Origin: Bacillota bacterium
GTDB taxonomy: Bacteria; Bacillota; Clostridia; Acetivibrionales; JAEXSP01
Length of the DNA: 64,000 nt
NCBI GenBank assembly: GCA_023453795.1
Contig: JAEXSP010000007.1
Location: 1-64,000, forward strand
Direction: 5' to 3'
Both the position numbers and the translations under genes were made by a program. Below are positions 43,367 through 52,674 of this stretch, piece after piece; position 1 is the stretch's first letter, and each line of letters opens with the position of its first letter. Under the pieces are notes generated by a model. The model saw nothing but the letters and a program-made list of their open reading frames with translations, did not search any database and was not told where the DNA came from.

Positions 43367-44542
43367 TTATTTAGAATGAATTGCCTGTTCCAGGCTTGTA
43401 AATGCCTTTTCCAGTATACTCCTCGGACATGCGATATTGATCCGTTCAAATAATGCCGTTTCTTCCCCGAAGATTATGCCCCCGTCCAGCCATAACTTGG
43501 CTTTGTCTATAACCAGCCTTTCTATTTCTTTATAGGTTAAGCCTAACCCACTGAAGTCAAGCCAGACCAGGTATGTTCCATCCGGTTCCACCAGTTTGAT
43601 TTCAGGCAGATTTTCCTGTATAAAGGTCCTTACATAATTAAGGTTGTCATATAAATATGCCTTGAGCTCACTGAGCCATTCGCCGCCCTTTGAATAAGCT
43701 GACCGGCATGCAGCAAGACCGATTGTATTAAGCTGGCTGTACCCGCTGGCATACAATTCCAGGAGAAATTTAAGCTTCAGAGATGTGTTTGGAATAAATA
43801 TGTTGGATATCTGTAGTCCTGCCATATTAAAGGTCTTACTGGGTGCAGTGCATATGATCGAATTCATGGCAAATTCTTCTTTTATTGAAGCAAACACCGT
43901 ATGAAGGTGGCCGGGATAGGTAAAATCACAGTGTATCTCATCGGATAATACTATGACTTTATGCTTCAGGCAGATATCACCGATTCGTGTAAGCTCTTCT
44001 TTAGTCCATACACGTCCTGTAGGATTCTGAGGACTGCAAAGGAGAAACAGCTTTACGTTTTCTTTAATTATCTTTGCTTCAAAAGCTTCATAATCGATGC
44101 TATACCTTCCGTCCTTGTAAAGTAGTTGATTATTGACCGGCTTTCTCTTGTTGTATACTATACATTCGGTAAAGGGATAGTAGACAGGCTGTTGAATTAT
44201 TACTGCATCACCTTCATTGGTAAAGGCCTTAATAGCCAAAGCAATAGCAAAGACAATACCTGGCGTTTTTATCAGCCAATTTTTTTTTGTATTCCAATTA
44301 TAGCGGCTGTGAAACCAGTCATAAAGAACATGAAAATACTCGTCTTTTACTTCGCTGTAGCCGAAAATACCGTGATTGACGGTTTTTTGAATATCATCAA
44401 GAATTTCATCAGGCAGGCGGAAATCCATATCTGCCACCCAAAGCGGCAATAAATCATCTTTTCGCTTGCGCTCCATTACAAAATCATATTTTAAACTATT
44501 TGTTTCTCTACGGTCTATAACCGTATCAAAATTATACTTCAT
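43367..44542 (-). CDS. MalY/PatB-type PLP C-S lyase/aminotransferase
   Basis: 391 aa. Fold-type I enzyme: LPLWVADMDFRLP at the N-terminus, CSPQNPTGRVWT, LSDEIHCDFTYPGH and the PLP lysine in TAPSKTFNMAGLQ are the MalY/PatB pattern. These enzymes split cystathionine or S-alkyl-cysteines to a thiol, pyruvate and ammonia. Lies 14 bp after the cystathionine gamma-lyase/synthase gene in one operon, giving both halves of transsulfuration chemistry next to the nitrogenase-like cluster. Confidence 0.87.
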   Translation of the reverse strand: MKYNFDTVIDRRETNSLKYDFVMERKRKDDLLPLWVADMDFRLPDEILDDIQKTVNHGIFGYSEVKDEYFHVLYDWFHSRYNWNTKKNWLIKTPGIVFAIALAIKAFTNEGDAVIIQQPVYYPFTECIVYNKRKPVNNQLLYKDGRYSIDYEAFEAKIIKENVKLFLLCSPQNPTGRVWTKEELTRIGDICLKHKVIVLSDEIHCDFTYPGHLHTVFASIKEEFAMNSIICTAPSKTFNMAGLQISNIFIPNTSLKLKFLLELYASGYSQLNTIGLAACRSAYSKGGEWLSELKAYLYDNLNYVRTFIQENLPEIKLVEPDGTYLVWLDFSGLGLTYKEIERLVIDKAKLWLDGGIIFGEETALFERINIACPRSILEKAFTSLEQAIHSK

Positions 44543-44556
44543 AAGAGTGTCCTCCG

Positions 44557-45696
44557 TTATAGCGCTTGTTCCAGATCACTGATCAAATCCTCGACATCCT
44601 CGATTCCAACCGAAAGCCGTAAAATCCTATCGCTTATGCCGTTTTTTTCCCGGTCCTCTTTGGGAACATCGGCATGGGTCTGAGTCATGGGATAGGTAAT
44701 CAAGGTCTCCACACCGCCAAGACTTTCCGCGAAAATGATTAATTTAACAGATTTGAGTAAATGTAAAGCTGCTTCTTCATTTTCCACTTCAAAAGTCAGC
44801 ATACTTCCGTAGCCTCTCGATTGCTTCCGGTTAATTGTATAGCCTGGATGCTCGGGGAGTCCGGGGTAATAAACATTTTTTACTTTTGGATTCGTTTGCA
44901 GCCATTTTGCTATTGCCATTGCATTTTCCTGCTGCTGCTTCATACGGATGGATAAGGTTTTTATACCCCTCAGAATCAGCCAACTATCGAATGGCGCCAA
45001 TCCGGAGCCTACTGTTTTCAGGATAAAGCGCAGCTTATCCGATAATTCGGGAGAGTTTACCACCAGGAAGCCTGCTAATGTATCATTGTGCCCTCCAAGA
45101 AATTTGGTTCCGCTATGTACGACGATATCTGCACCAAGATCAAGAGGATTTTGAAAATATGGAGACAGAAACGTATTGTCCACAATTAACAATAAGTTGT
45201 GTTTTTTGGCTATAGCAGCTGCTTCACCAATATCAGTGACATTCATCATAGGATTGGTAGGGGTCTCAACAAAAATGGCTTTTGTGGAGTCAGTTATATA
45301 AGCTTCTATGTTATCCTTGCTGGTATCGATATAGTCGAATTTCAATTGGTTTTTCCTATTGATGCTGTTAAATAAGCGGATTGTACCGCCATATAAATCA
45401 TTTCCGGAAACAATGTGGTCACCGGGTACAAATAACTCCATCAATGCGGTAATAGCTGCCATACCGCTTGAAAACGCCAGTGCGTCATAGCCGTTTTCCA
45501 AGGAGCAGACTACCTTTTCAAGCTGTTCCCGGGTTGGATTCTGCAAACGGCTGTAATCGTAACCTGTGCTGTTTCCCAAATCAGGATGGGAAAAGGTTGC
45601 AGTTTGATAAATGGGAAAGCTGACGGCGCCGGAGCTGTCGCATGAGGAAATGCTGTTATTTCCATATATACATTTAGTCGGGAGTTTATAATCCAT
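44557..45696 (-). CDS. cystathionine gamma-synthase/gamma-lyase family enzyme
   Basis: 379 aa Cys/Met-metabolism PLP enzyme: YDYSRLQNPTREQLE, SSGMAAITAL, VETPTNPMMNVTDI and PLP lysine in VVHSGTKFLGGHND. Could be MetB, MccB (gamma-lyase) or an O-acetylhomoserine thiol-lyase; sequence motifs alone do not decide. GGAGCCTG before the ATG on the minus strand. Its promoter carries the clearest palindrome of the sulfur-regulon set. Confidence 0.87.
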   Translation of the reverse strand: MDYKLPTKCIYGNNSISSCDSSGAVSFPIYQTATFSHPDLGNSTGYDYSRLQNPTREQLEKVVCSLENGYDALAFSSGMAAITALMELFVPGDHIVSGNDLYGGTIRLFNSINRKNQLKFDYIDTSKDNIEAYITDSTKAIFVETPTNPMMNVTDIGEAAAIAKKHNLLLIVDNTFLSPYFQNPLDLGADIVVHSGTKFLGGHNDTLAGFLVVNSPELSDKLRFILKTVGSGLAPFDSWLILRGIKTLSIRMKQQQENAMAIAKWLQTNPKVKNVYYPGLPEHPGYTINRKQSRGYGSMLTFEVENEEAALHLLKSVKLIIFAESLGGVETLITYPMTQTHADVPKEDREKNGISDRILRLSVGIEDVEDLISDLEQAL

Positions 45697-45747
45697 TTAC
45701 AGGCTCCTTTTGAAATTATATTTTAAACGTTTTTTATATGCAAAAAT

Positions 45748-45846
45748 ATCCTATAGAATATATAGGATTAATATAAATATATAACATTTAAGCGCATACG
45801 TCAATAAATAATTCATATTGACTTAGTATGATAAGTGTGATAATAA
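45748..45846. promoter_or_regulatory. divergent promoters and the best sulfur-regulon operator
   Basis: Minus strand: TTGACG (45799-45804), 17 bp, TATATT (45776-45781), then a perfect 8-5-8 palindrome ATCCTATA (45748-45755), GAATA, TATAGGAT (45761-45768) at the start site of the gamma-lyase/synthase gene. Plus strand: TTGACT (45818-45823), 17 bp, TAATAA (45841-45846) for the first rrf2 gene. A lone TATAGGAA half-site occurs at 45863-45870. Confidence 0.75.
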
Positions 45847-45978
45847 TGTATAGTGGGAACAATATAGGAAAATTTAATTTAATATAAAACTGTTATTTAC
45901 AAGCTGTTTTTTGGCATACTTTGGGAGTGCGGTAGGAATAATGTTTCCGGATGTCAAGATAAAAGCAGGAGGATTTAT

Positions 45979-46389
45979 ATGAAAATATCTACAAAGGGAA
46001 GATATGCATTAAGGTTGATGTTGGATATGGCTCAGCACAGTAACGGTGATTTGGTAACAATTAAGGACATCGCCGCAAGACAGGACATTTCCGATAAGTA
46101 TTTGGAGCAAATAGTGTCGGCATTGAATAAAGCAGGTTTTGTCAAGAGCATCAGAGGCCCTCAGGGGGGATATCGTTTAACAAAAGATCCCGAACAATAT
46201 ACTGTAGGTATGATTTTAAGAATCACGGAAGGAAGCTTGGCACCGGTAGCCTGTATGGAAGACGAAGTGAATGAGTGTCAAAGGAACGGCGATTGTATAA
46301 CACTTCTCCTGTGGCAAAAGCTTGATGAAGCAATAAAGGGCGTTGTCGATACGGTTACTCTCGCTGACTTGATAAAATGGAGACGATAA
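45979..46389 (+). CDS. Rrf2-family regulator with three cysteines (IscR-like)
   Basis: 136 aa. Winged helix in the first 70 residues (KGRYALRLMLDMAQ, ISDKYLEQIVSALNKAGFVKSIRGPQGGY). Cys92, Cys100 and Cys106 (ACMEDEVNECQRNGDC) are spaced like the Fe-S ligands of IscR/RsrR-type members, so it could sense Fe-S status or oxygen. AGGAGG 8 bp upstream. It lies back to back with the gamma-lyase/synthase operon and upstream of a second Rrf2 gene. Targets are not proven. Confidence 0.88.
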   Translation: MKISTKGRYALRLMLDMAQHSNGDLVTIKDIAARQDISDKYLEQIVSALNKAGFVKSIRGPQGGYRLTKDPEQYTVGMILRITEGSLAPVACMEDEVNECQRNGDCITLLLWQKLDEAIKGVVDTVTLADLIKWRR

Positions 46390-46395
46390 AGGGTA

Positions 46396-46424
46396 TTGAC
46401 AAAAATATGAAATAAGTGTAGTAT
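46396..46424 (+). promoter_or_regulatory. promoter of the second rrf2 gene
   Basis: TTGACA (46396-46401), 17 bp, TAGTAT (46419-46424). A degenerate element (ATCTTATA, 5 nt, AGTTGGAA at about 46433-46453) lies just downstream and might allow autoregulation. Confidence 0.6.
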
Positions 46425-46466
46425 TGTTATTAATCTTATAGGATTAGTTGGAATTGAGGCGATATA

Positions 46467-46916
46467 GTGAAGTTATCTACAAAAGGAAGATATGGGTTGA
46501 GAGCGATGGTAGATCTTGCCATACATTCCGGTGGCGATCATGTAGCTCTTTACAGCATAGCTGAGAGGCAGAATATTTCAGAAAATTATCTTGAGCAGGT
46601 TTTTTCAATTCTGCGTAAGTCGGGACTTGTTAAAAGTGTTAAAGGTGCCCAGGGTGGTTATACAATTGCAGACAAATCCTCAAACATTACTATCGGAAGG
46701 ATTCTTAGAGCACTTGAGGGAGATTTATCGGTAGTCGATGAAGCATCTGAGAGTAACAATTCCGATGAAAACAGTATTCAAAGGTGTATAAAAATCAATG
46801 TATGGGATAAGATGACGGCAAGCTTGAATTCTCTCGTGGATCAGATGACACTTGAGGATTTGGAAAATGAATATAAGAAGATGAATGGATTAGAAAATAT
46901 TATGTATTATATTTAA
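46467..46916 (+). CDS. Rrf2-family regulator, CymR-like
   Basis: 149 aa. Same winged-helix start (KGRYGLRAMVDLAIHS, ISENYLEQVFSILRKSGLVKSVKGAQGGY) but with one cysteine only (IQRCIKINVW), so no cluster site. In this it resembles CymR, the cysteine-metabolism repressor that works with CysK. Two cysK genes nearby make that partnership possible. GTG start with GAGG 8 bp upstream. The best candidate to bind the 8-5-8 palindromes. Confidence 0.85.
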   Translation: MKLSTKGRYGLRAMVDLAIHSGGDHVALYSIAERQNISENYLEQVFSILRKSGLVKSVKGAQGGYTIADKSSNITIGRILRALEGDLSVVDEASESNNSDENSIQRCIKINVWDKMTASLNSLVDQMTLEDLENEYKKMNGLENIMYYI

Positions 46917-46931
46917 AAAATTTTAAGTAAA

Positions 46932-46952
46932 TTCCTACAAAAAACATATGAA
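46932..46952 (+). promoter_or_regulatory. candidate sulfur-regulon operator before metY
   Basis: TTCCTACA (46932-46939), AAAAA, CATATGAA (46945-46952), a close match to the element at the nifH-like promoter. No good -35/-10 pair was found, so metY may be partly expressed from the rrf2 promoter. Confidence 0.6.
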
Positions 46953-46999
46953 TAATAATAATTGTATAAACTAAAAAAAGTCTAGAAGGGGGATATATT

Positions 47000-48289
47000 A
47001 TGAGTGAAAGAAAATTAAAGTTTGATACTCTACAGGTTCATGCAGGACAGAAGCCTGATCCTACTACAGGTTCGAGGGCAGTACCTATTTACCAGACAAC
47101 CTCTTATGTATTCAACGATGCAGACCATGCTGAAAACCTTTTCGCTTTAAAAGAACCGGGGAACATATATACACGAATCATGAATCCTACTACCGATGTT
47201 TTTGAACAAAGAATAGCGGCTCTTGAAGGTGGGGTGGCTGCTTTGGCGGTCGGTTCAGGGTCTGCGGCCATAACTTATTCAATACTCAACATAGCAGGTG
47301 CAGGTGATGAAATTGTGTCGGCAAGTACCTTGTACGGCGGTACATATAATCTTTTCCTGGTTACCCTGCCTAGATTAGGGATCAATACAATTTTTGTCGA
47401 CCCGGATGATCCGGAAAACTTCAGAAAGGCAATAACCAACAAAACAAAAGCTCTGTATCTTGAAACTATTGGCAATCCGGGAACAAATCTGGTCGATATC
47501 GAAGCAGTCGCTAAAATAGCTCATGAGAATAAAATACCTCTTATAATTGACAATACCTTCGGAACGCCGTATCTTATAAAACCGATAGAATTCGGAGCAG
47601 ATATAGTTGTCCATTCAGCTACCAAATTCATTGGAGGACACGGAAGTTCGATAGGTGGAGTTATTGTAGATTCAGGCAAATTTGACTGGATAGGGAGCGG
47701 TAAATTTCCCGGACTTACAGAGCCGGACCCCAGCTATCACGGCATTAATTATGCAAAAGATGTCGGTGCGGCTGCATATGTACTAAAAGCCAGGGTACAG
47801 CTTCTAAGGGATACGGGTGCGGCTTTAAGCCCCTTTAACTCATTTCTTTTCCTGCAAGGTCTCGAAACGCTTTCGCTGCGTGTAGAGAGACATGTTTCAA
47901 ACTCGATAAAGATTGCCGAATTCCTTAACAGCCACCCAAGCGTTTCATGGGTGAATTATCCGAGCCTGAAGGGCAACAAATACTATGATCTGGCACAGAA
48001 ATATCTTCCGAAGGGCGCAGGTTCAATATTTACATTTGGAATAAAGGGCGGGCTCGATGCTGCCAAGAAGTTCATAAACAGCCTTGAAATATTCTCTTTG
48101 CTGGCAAACGTTGCCGACGCCAAGTCATTGGTTATTCACCCTGCAAGCACAACCCATTCCCAATTGTCAGGGAAGGATCTGGAGGCAGCGGGGGTAACAC
48201 CTGACCAAATCAGGCTTTCAATCGGTATTGAGGATGTAGATGATCTTATTTATGACCTCGATCAGGCATTAAAGAAAGCGGTTGAATAA
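47000..48289 (+). CDS. metY: O-acetylhomoserine sulfhydrylase MetY
   Basis: 429 aa, the usual length for O-acetyl-L-homoserine aminocarboxypropyltransferase, longer than MetB/MetC. FDTLQVHAGQKPDPTTGSRAVPIYQTTSYVF, RIMNPTTDVFEQRIAALEGG and PLP lysine in VVHSATKFIGGHGS. Members use sulfide to make homocysteine or methanethiol to make methionine directly. That second reaction would assimilate methanethiol from the nitrogenase-like enzyme. AGAAGGGGG site before ATG. Confidence 0.93.
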   Translation: MSERKLKFDTLQVHAGQKPDPTTGSRAVPIYQTTSYVFNDADHAENLFALKEPGNIYTRIMNPTTDVFEQRIAALEGGVAALAVGSGSAAITYSILNIAGAGDEIVSASTLYGGTYNLFLVTLPRLGINTIFVDPDDPENFRKAITNKTKALYLETIGNPGTNLVDIEAVAKIAHENKIPLIIDNTFGTPYLIKPIEFGADIVVHSATKFIGGHGSSIGGVIVDSGKFDWIGSGKFPGLTEPDPSYHGINYAKDVGAAAYVLKARVQLLRDTGAALSPFNSFLFLQGLETLSLRVERHVSNSIKIAEFLNSHPSVSWVNYPSLKGNKYYDLAQKYLPKGAGSIFTFGIKGGLDAAKKFINSLEIFSLLANVADAKSLVIHPASTTHSQLSGKDLEAAGVTPDQIRLSIGIEDVDDLIYDLDQALKKAVE

Positions 48290-48323
48290 GCTGTTCTTAA
48301 ACATACATGAATTAAATGAACAT

Positions 48324-48384
48324 GCTGACTGGAAAAACCGGAGGCTGTGTTTCTTTATCAGGAAACACAGTCTTTTATTTTTAT
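48324..48384 (+). promoter_or_regulatory. candidate antiterminator hairpin plus terminator ahead of the GS-like gene
   Basis: Hairpin: GC, TGA, CTGG, loop AAAAA, CCGG, AG, GC (48324-48345). Terminator: GGCTGTGTTTC (48343-48353) pairs with GGAAACACAGTC (48361-48372), then TTTTATTTTTAT. The hairpin's 3' strand is the 5' base of the terminator stem, so the two structures compete. The terminator ends only 20 bp before the ligase start. The same design recurs at 55573. Confidence 0.6.
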
Positions 48385-48401
48385 ATTAAAAGGGGTATCA
48401 A

Positions 48402-49688
48402 ATGAATATTACAGAGATTGCAGAAATCATAAATAAAAATAAAATTCACACTGTTGAAGTCGGATTTGCTGATATTAACGGGGTACTTAGAGGGAAAAGA
48501 CTTCCTTCCAGGCATTTTCTAAAGGTTGCCGAAGCCGGTACCGGTCTTGCAAAAGCTCCCTTTGCTTGGGATGTGCAATGCGGGGTCTATGATGATATAA
48601 AGTTTGCCAACTTCGGAAACGGTTTTCCTGATATGATTGCCAAACCGATTCTTTCAACCTTTAGAGAAATACCATGGAGAGAGGGAAATGCTTTTGTTTT
48701 GGCAGATACTGTAAACGAGCATGGAAAATCTATCGATGTAAACCCCAGAGAGGTTTTAAAGGGTGTGTTGAAACGTTACGTTAATTTAGGGTACAGACCA
48801 TTGGTTGGTTCAGAGCTGGAATTCTATCTTCTGAATCAGGACAAAAAGCCTGTTTTTGATGGGGTACAGTGCTATTCACTATACAGAGGGGCAGAACTTG
48901 AATATGTTATTGGAGAGATGCGGACCGGTTTGGAGGACTTCGGAATAGAACTGGAGGCTTTCCATATTGAGTATGGTCCTGCTCAAATCGAAGTTATACC
49001 CGAGTATGGCGACGCTCTGGAAATGGCTGATAAAACAGTTTTGATAAAGAACGCTATTAAGGAGATTGCTCATAAGCATGGGCTTTATGCGACGTTTATG
49101 GCAAAACCGTGGGCTGGGGAATCAGGAAGCGGCTTTCACGTACATCAAAGTCTTTGGGATTCTGACCTAAAAAATAATATTTTCAATACGGACAGTCGAA
49201 TAGCACAAAGTTATCTTGCCGGCCTTTTGAGACACTCAAGAGATTTCATGGTACTGGGTTCGCCCACAATTAACTCATACAAACGATTTCAATTGAATTC
49301 ATTTGCTCCTGTTAATGTAACTTGGGCCTATGACAACAGAACAGTTTCCACGCGCTCCCTTCTTGGTTTGGGGAATGGCAGCAGGTTCGAACATAGAATA
49401 GGATCAGCTGATGCAAACCCATATTTGATTATTGCTGCAAGTTTGGCGGCAGGAATATATGGGATAGAAAACGGACTTTCCTTACCCGAAAACAGTGAAA
49501 ATTCTACGCAACAGCTTCCAAGAACACTGGACAAGGCATTGGAATTCTTTAATGAAAGTGCAGCAGCAAAGGAATATTTCGGGGAGAACTTTGTAGACCT
49601 TTTTGTAACATTGGGAAGGCATGAAGTTGAGCTTTACAATAGTGCAGTCACCGATTGGGAATGGAACAGATATATGGAAATCATTTAA
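48402..49688 (+). CDS. glutamine-synthetase-family gamma-glutamyl ligase
   Basis: 428 aa. GS catalytic fold: GSELEFYLL with the first metal Glu, IEYGPAQIEVIPEYGDAL, MAKPWAGESGSGFHVHQSLWD, NSYKRF and the RFEHRIGSADANPYLIIAASLAAG block. The N-terminal VEVGFADINGVLRGK is the shape seen in PuuA/GlnA3-type ligases, which join glutamate to amines other than ammonia. The normal GlnA adenylylation Tyr is not evident. Substrate unknown; a sulfur-containing amine is conceivable from the context. Its last 154 bp are duplicated at 50323. Confidence 0.85.
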   Translation: MNITEIAEIINKNKIHTVEVGFADINGVLRGKRLPSRHFLKVAEAGTGLAKAPFAWDVQCGVYDDIKFANFGNGFPDMIAKPILSTFREIPWREGNAFVLADTVNEHGKSIDVNPREVLKGVLKRYVNLGYRPLVGSELEFYLLNQDKKPVFDGVQCYSLYRGAELEYVIGEMRTGLEDFGIELEAFHIEYGPAQIEVIPEYGDALEMADKTVLIKNAIKEIAHKHGLYATFMAKPWAGESGSGFHVHQSLWDSDLKNNIFNTDSRIAQSYLAGLLRHSRDFMVLGSPTINSYKRFQLNSFAPVNVTWAYDNRTVSTRSLLGLGNGSRFEHRIGSADANPYLIIAASLAAGIYGIENGLSLPENSENSTQQLPRTLDKALEFFNESAAAKEYFGENFVDLFVTLGRHEVELYNSAVTDWEWNRYMEII

Positions 49689-49713
49689 TAATAAAAAGAA
49701 GGAAGAAAAACAA

Positions 49714-50232
49714 ATGCCCGATAAAATAGTTTATGACGGCTGGCTGAAGCTATATAAGAGGCAGCTTCAAAACAGGGAATATGACATTCTGAAGGATAAC
49801 AATGCTGTCGCAGCAATAATCGTTAATGAACAGGATGAGATACTCCTGGTAAAACAGTTTCGTCCTGCACTCATGGAAGAGACTCTGGAGATACCCGCAG
49901 GGAATATGGACATTGATGGAGAAAATGAGTTAGAGTGTCTCATAAGAGAGTTGAATGAAGAAACAGGACTCAAATTGAGATCGGATTGCCTGAAGCAGGT
50001 ATTGTCATACAAACCCAACATGGGCTTTAGCAGCAGTGGGATGAAGGTTTTCGCCTCAAGAATAATTGCCGGTGAATTGAAAATAAATGAAGGCTTAAAT
50101 GATGAGGATGTCTATGAGGTTCTGTGGATGGGGCTTGATGCTTTAGGAAGGAAGATTGCCAAAGGAGAAATACTTGATGTAAAAACGATATTGGCTTATT
50201 ATTTCATCAAAGCAGGGGACTTTTTTAAATAA
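49714..50232 (+). CDS. NUDIX hydrolase (ADP-ribose/ADP-sugar pyrophosphatase-like)
   Basis: 172 aa from ATG 49714 (AGAAGGAAG upstream); the frame overlaps the ligase gene further 5' but without a start site. Nudix box IPAGNMDIDGENELECLIRELNEETGL with a one-residue lengthening between the first Gly and Glu compared with GX5E. N-terminal YDGWLKLYKRQ and LVKQFRPAL are typical of ADP-ribose pyrophosphatases. Starts 25 bp after the ligase stop. The first 13 codons recur in the duplication scar at 50514. Confidence 0.87.
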   Translation: MPDKIVYDGWLKLYKRQLQNREYDILKDNNAVAAIIVNEQDEILLVKQFRPALMEETLEIPAGNMDIDGENELECLIRELNEETGLKLRSDCLKQVLSYKPNMGFSSSGMKVFASRIIAGELKINEGLNDEDVYEVLWMGLDALGRKIAKGEILDVKTILAYYFIKAGDFFK

Positions 50233-50236
50233 GAGC

Positions 50237-50554
50237 TTCGCTAACCTTAGAAGTATTCGGACAAGCATAAAATAGTACAATTATATTGACAAATTAATAG
50301 ACAAGAATCCGGAAAGAGTGCAGGCATTGGAATTCTTTAATGAAAGTGCAGCACCAAAGGAATATTTCGGGGAGAACTTTGTAGATCTTTTTGTAATATT
50401 GGGAAGGCATGAAGTTGAGCTTTACAATAGTGCAGTCACCAATTGGGAATGGAACAGATATATGGAAATCATTTAAGGGTTATCAAGTTTTCAAAAAGAA
50501 GGAAGAAAATCAAATGCCCGATAAAATACTATATGACGGCTGGCTCAAGCTATA
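50237..50554 (+). repeat. chimeric scar of a decayed tandem duplication
   Basis: Four fused fragments. 50237-50298 matches the leader and -35 region of the ssuA-like gene (55443-55505). 50299-50325 is identical over 27 bp to the interior of that gene (56507-56533). 50323-50476 matches the 3' end of the GS-like gene (49535-49688) with about four differences. 50493-50554 matches the start of the NUDIX gene (49693-49754), truncated by a stop after 13 codons. The ssuA-to-GS join shares GGC. No working gene results; the -10 of the copied promoter is lost. Confidence 0.85.
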
Positions 50555-50710
50555 AAAACGGTACACTTAAATAATTATGCATACCGCCCACATTTCAGAG
50601 TACATATGATGGAACTTCTGTACATTCTATATTTAGAGTTATATAATAATTATAGCTTCTTAATTTTAAAGTATCATTAAAAGTATATTTTTTTGTGAGG
50701 ATGTTATAGT

Positions 50711-52417
50711 TTGAAAGCTAATATTCTATTTAGCAAAATATATGAAAATAAAAAGCTTTTATGGCTGGTTTCAGTCATAGTTATTTCTACAGTCCTTTTT
50801 GAAAAATTATACTTATTGGAACCTTTTTTCAGTCGTGTAATCAGTACTTCAGAATACCTTTCGTGGCATACAATATTTGAATTTATCAGCATATTGATAT
50901 CTTTCTGTGTTTTTATCCTGCCATACTATGCATACAGTCAAAGCCACAGGTTAAGGGGCATACTTATGGCAAATGTTTTTTTGACAATGAGTATTATAGA
51001 TACATTTCACACCTTAAGCTTTAAGGGTATGCCTCATTTTTTAATTGAAAACACTGCTGCAAACAGGGCAACAACCTTTTGGATTATTGCAAGACTCATA
51101 GCAGCAATAGGAATAACATCAGCAAGCTTTATTAAAATAAACAGGAAATCCTATATAGATCGAAGAGTTTTTTCGGGTATTGCTGTTCTGTTTTCTCTTT
51201 CTGTTTTAGTCATAGTGACATATTTCCCGAATGTTATTCCTGCCATGTACGTTGAGGGAATAGGAGTAACCCAAATAAAGAAAATCCTTGAATATGTGGT
51301 TATAATATTCCTATGCATTGCAGGAATTTTATTTTTGCGCCAATATTTAAAAAACAGAGACAACTCAAATCTTATAATTGCAATTGGAATTACTATCGGC
51401 ATATTCGGTGAAGTGGCATTTGTCAGATATTATTCCGTCTATGATATATACAATTATGTAGGACATGCTTATAAGTTTATCTCTTACTTTATGGTTTTCA
51501 GGGCTACTTTTATTAAGAATATTGAAAAGCCATACCTGGTATTATTTAAAGCTAAAAATAGGCTGGACAAATATGCCGGACACTTAAACGGGCTTGTTGC
51601 TGAACGTACCAAGGAATTACAACAAGTAAATGAGGAATTGAGTCAGATGAATCAAAAGCTATTGGAAGACCTTGACTATGCACGTGATATTCAGAAAGCA
51701 ATACTGCCGGATAAGCTGCCTAATAGTGATCAGGTGATGTTTGAAGCAAAGTATTATCCTGCTGAAAGAGTAAGCGGGGATTTTTATAATATTTTCAAAT
51801 TGGATGAAGATAGAATAGGAATGTATATAGGAGATGTTTCGGGACACGGAGTTCCGGCTGCAATGCTTACGGTGTTTTTGAACCAAAGTATAAAAACCGT
51901 ACAGGAATTGGATGGGAGCAGGTGTGAAGTAATCAAGCCCTCAAAGGTTTTGGAAAATCTTTATGAATCATATAATAGAGTAAATTTTAAAGATGAGGTC
52001 TACATTTTGGTTTTGTATGTAATTTATAACATAAAAACTAAGGAACTCACATATTCATCTGCTGGAATGAATGCACAACCGCTTATAGTAAAAAGAAATG
52101 GTGAAATAATAGAAATCGATACTACAGGTCTGCCCATTTGCAAGCTTATTAATATTACTCCGGCAAATTATACGGATAAAACAATTCAATTGGTAAATGG
52201 GGATAAAGTGTTTTTTTATACCGACGGTTTGATAGAACCCTATGATAACAAAACAGGGGAAATATTCACATTGGAATATTTGAAAGAATTCCTGTTAAAA
52301 AATAATGGCAGTAGTTGCTCGAAGCTTTATAATGAAATAGATAAGAAAATCAAAAATATTTCCGGCAATAGCGGGCTCAAAGATGACATTACATTTTTTA
52401 CGTTACATATAAATTAA
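50711..52417 (+). CDS. membrane MASE3-type sensor with SpoIIE/RsbU-like PP2C phosphatase domain
   Basis: 568 aa. Residues 15-275 form seven or eight membrane helices of the MASE3 type (SWHTIFEFISILISFCVF, DTFHTLSFKGMPHF). A coiled coil follows (about 295-320, ELQQVNEELSQMNQKLLEDL). Residues 325-567 form a PP2C/SpoIIE phosphatase with GDFYNIF, GDVSGHGVPAAM, TDGLIE and GLKDDITFF metal-site motifs. It would dephosphorylate an anti-sigma antagonist in a partner-switching pathway, but no such partner is in the window. TTG start with GAGG 10 bp upstream. Confidence 0.85.
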   Translation: MKANILFSKIYENKKLLWLVSVIVISTVLFEKLYLLEPFFSRVISTSEYLSWHTIFEFISILISFCVFILPYYAYSQSHRLRGILMANVFLTMSIIDTFHTLSFKGMPHFLIENTAANRATTFWIIARLIAAIGITSASFIKINRKSYIDRRVFSGIAVLFSLSVLVIVTYFPNVIPAMYVEGIGVTQIKKILEYVVIIFLCIAGILFLRQYLKNRDNSNLIIAIGITIGIFGEVAFVRYYSVYDIYNYVGHAYKFISYFMVFRATFIKNIEKPYLVLFKAKNRLDKYAGHLNGLVAERTKELQQVNEELSQMNQKLLEDLDYARDIQKAILPDKLPNSDQVMFEAKYYPAERVSGDFYNIFKLDEDRIGMYIGDVSGHGVPAAMLTVFLNQSIKTVQELDGSRCEVIKPSKVLENLYESYNRVNFKDEVYILVLYVIYNIKTKELTYSSAGMNAQPLIVKRNGEIIEIDTTGLPICKLINITPANYTDKTIQLVNGDKVFFYTDGLIEPYDNKTGEIFTLEYLKEFLLKNNGSSCSKLYNEIDKKIKNISGNSGLKDDITFFTLHIN

Positions 52418-52674
52418 GCCCTTTGAACTTCATTGGAAAAGGTACAGTATTCTTTTCATGTAGCAATTCTTTCTATTAATTATTCTTAATAATTTCAATT
52501 CAACAATTTGCAACCTAAAAACAATCCATCGTAAAACCATGACCATATAATATACAGCCTTATTTGAATCCGTAATTATTGTTTAAAACAATATAGCCGG
52601 GGTATAAATGAATCAAACTAGAAAAGTAAGGTAATAAGAAATATAATTTTCAAAATAATTTGGAGGTGTCAATT

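Noticed and set aside
50514..50554. Short ORF starting with the NUDIX N-terminus
   Set aside because: It stops after 13 codons and is explained as part of the duplication scar.
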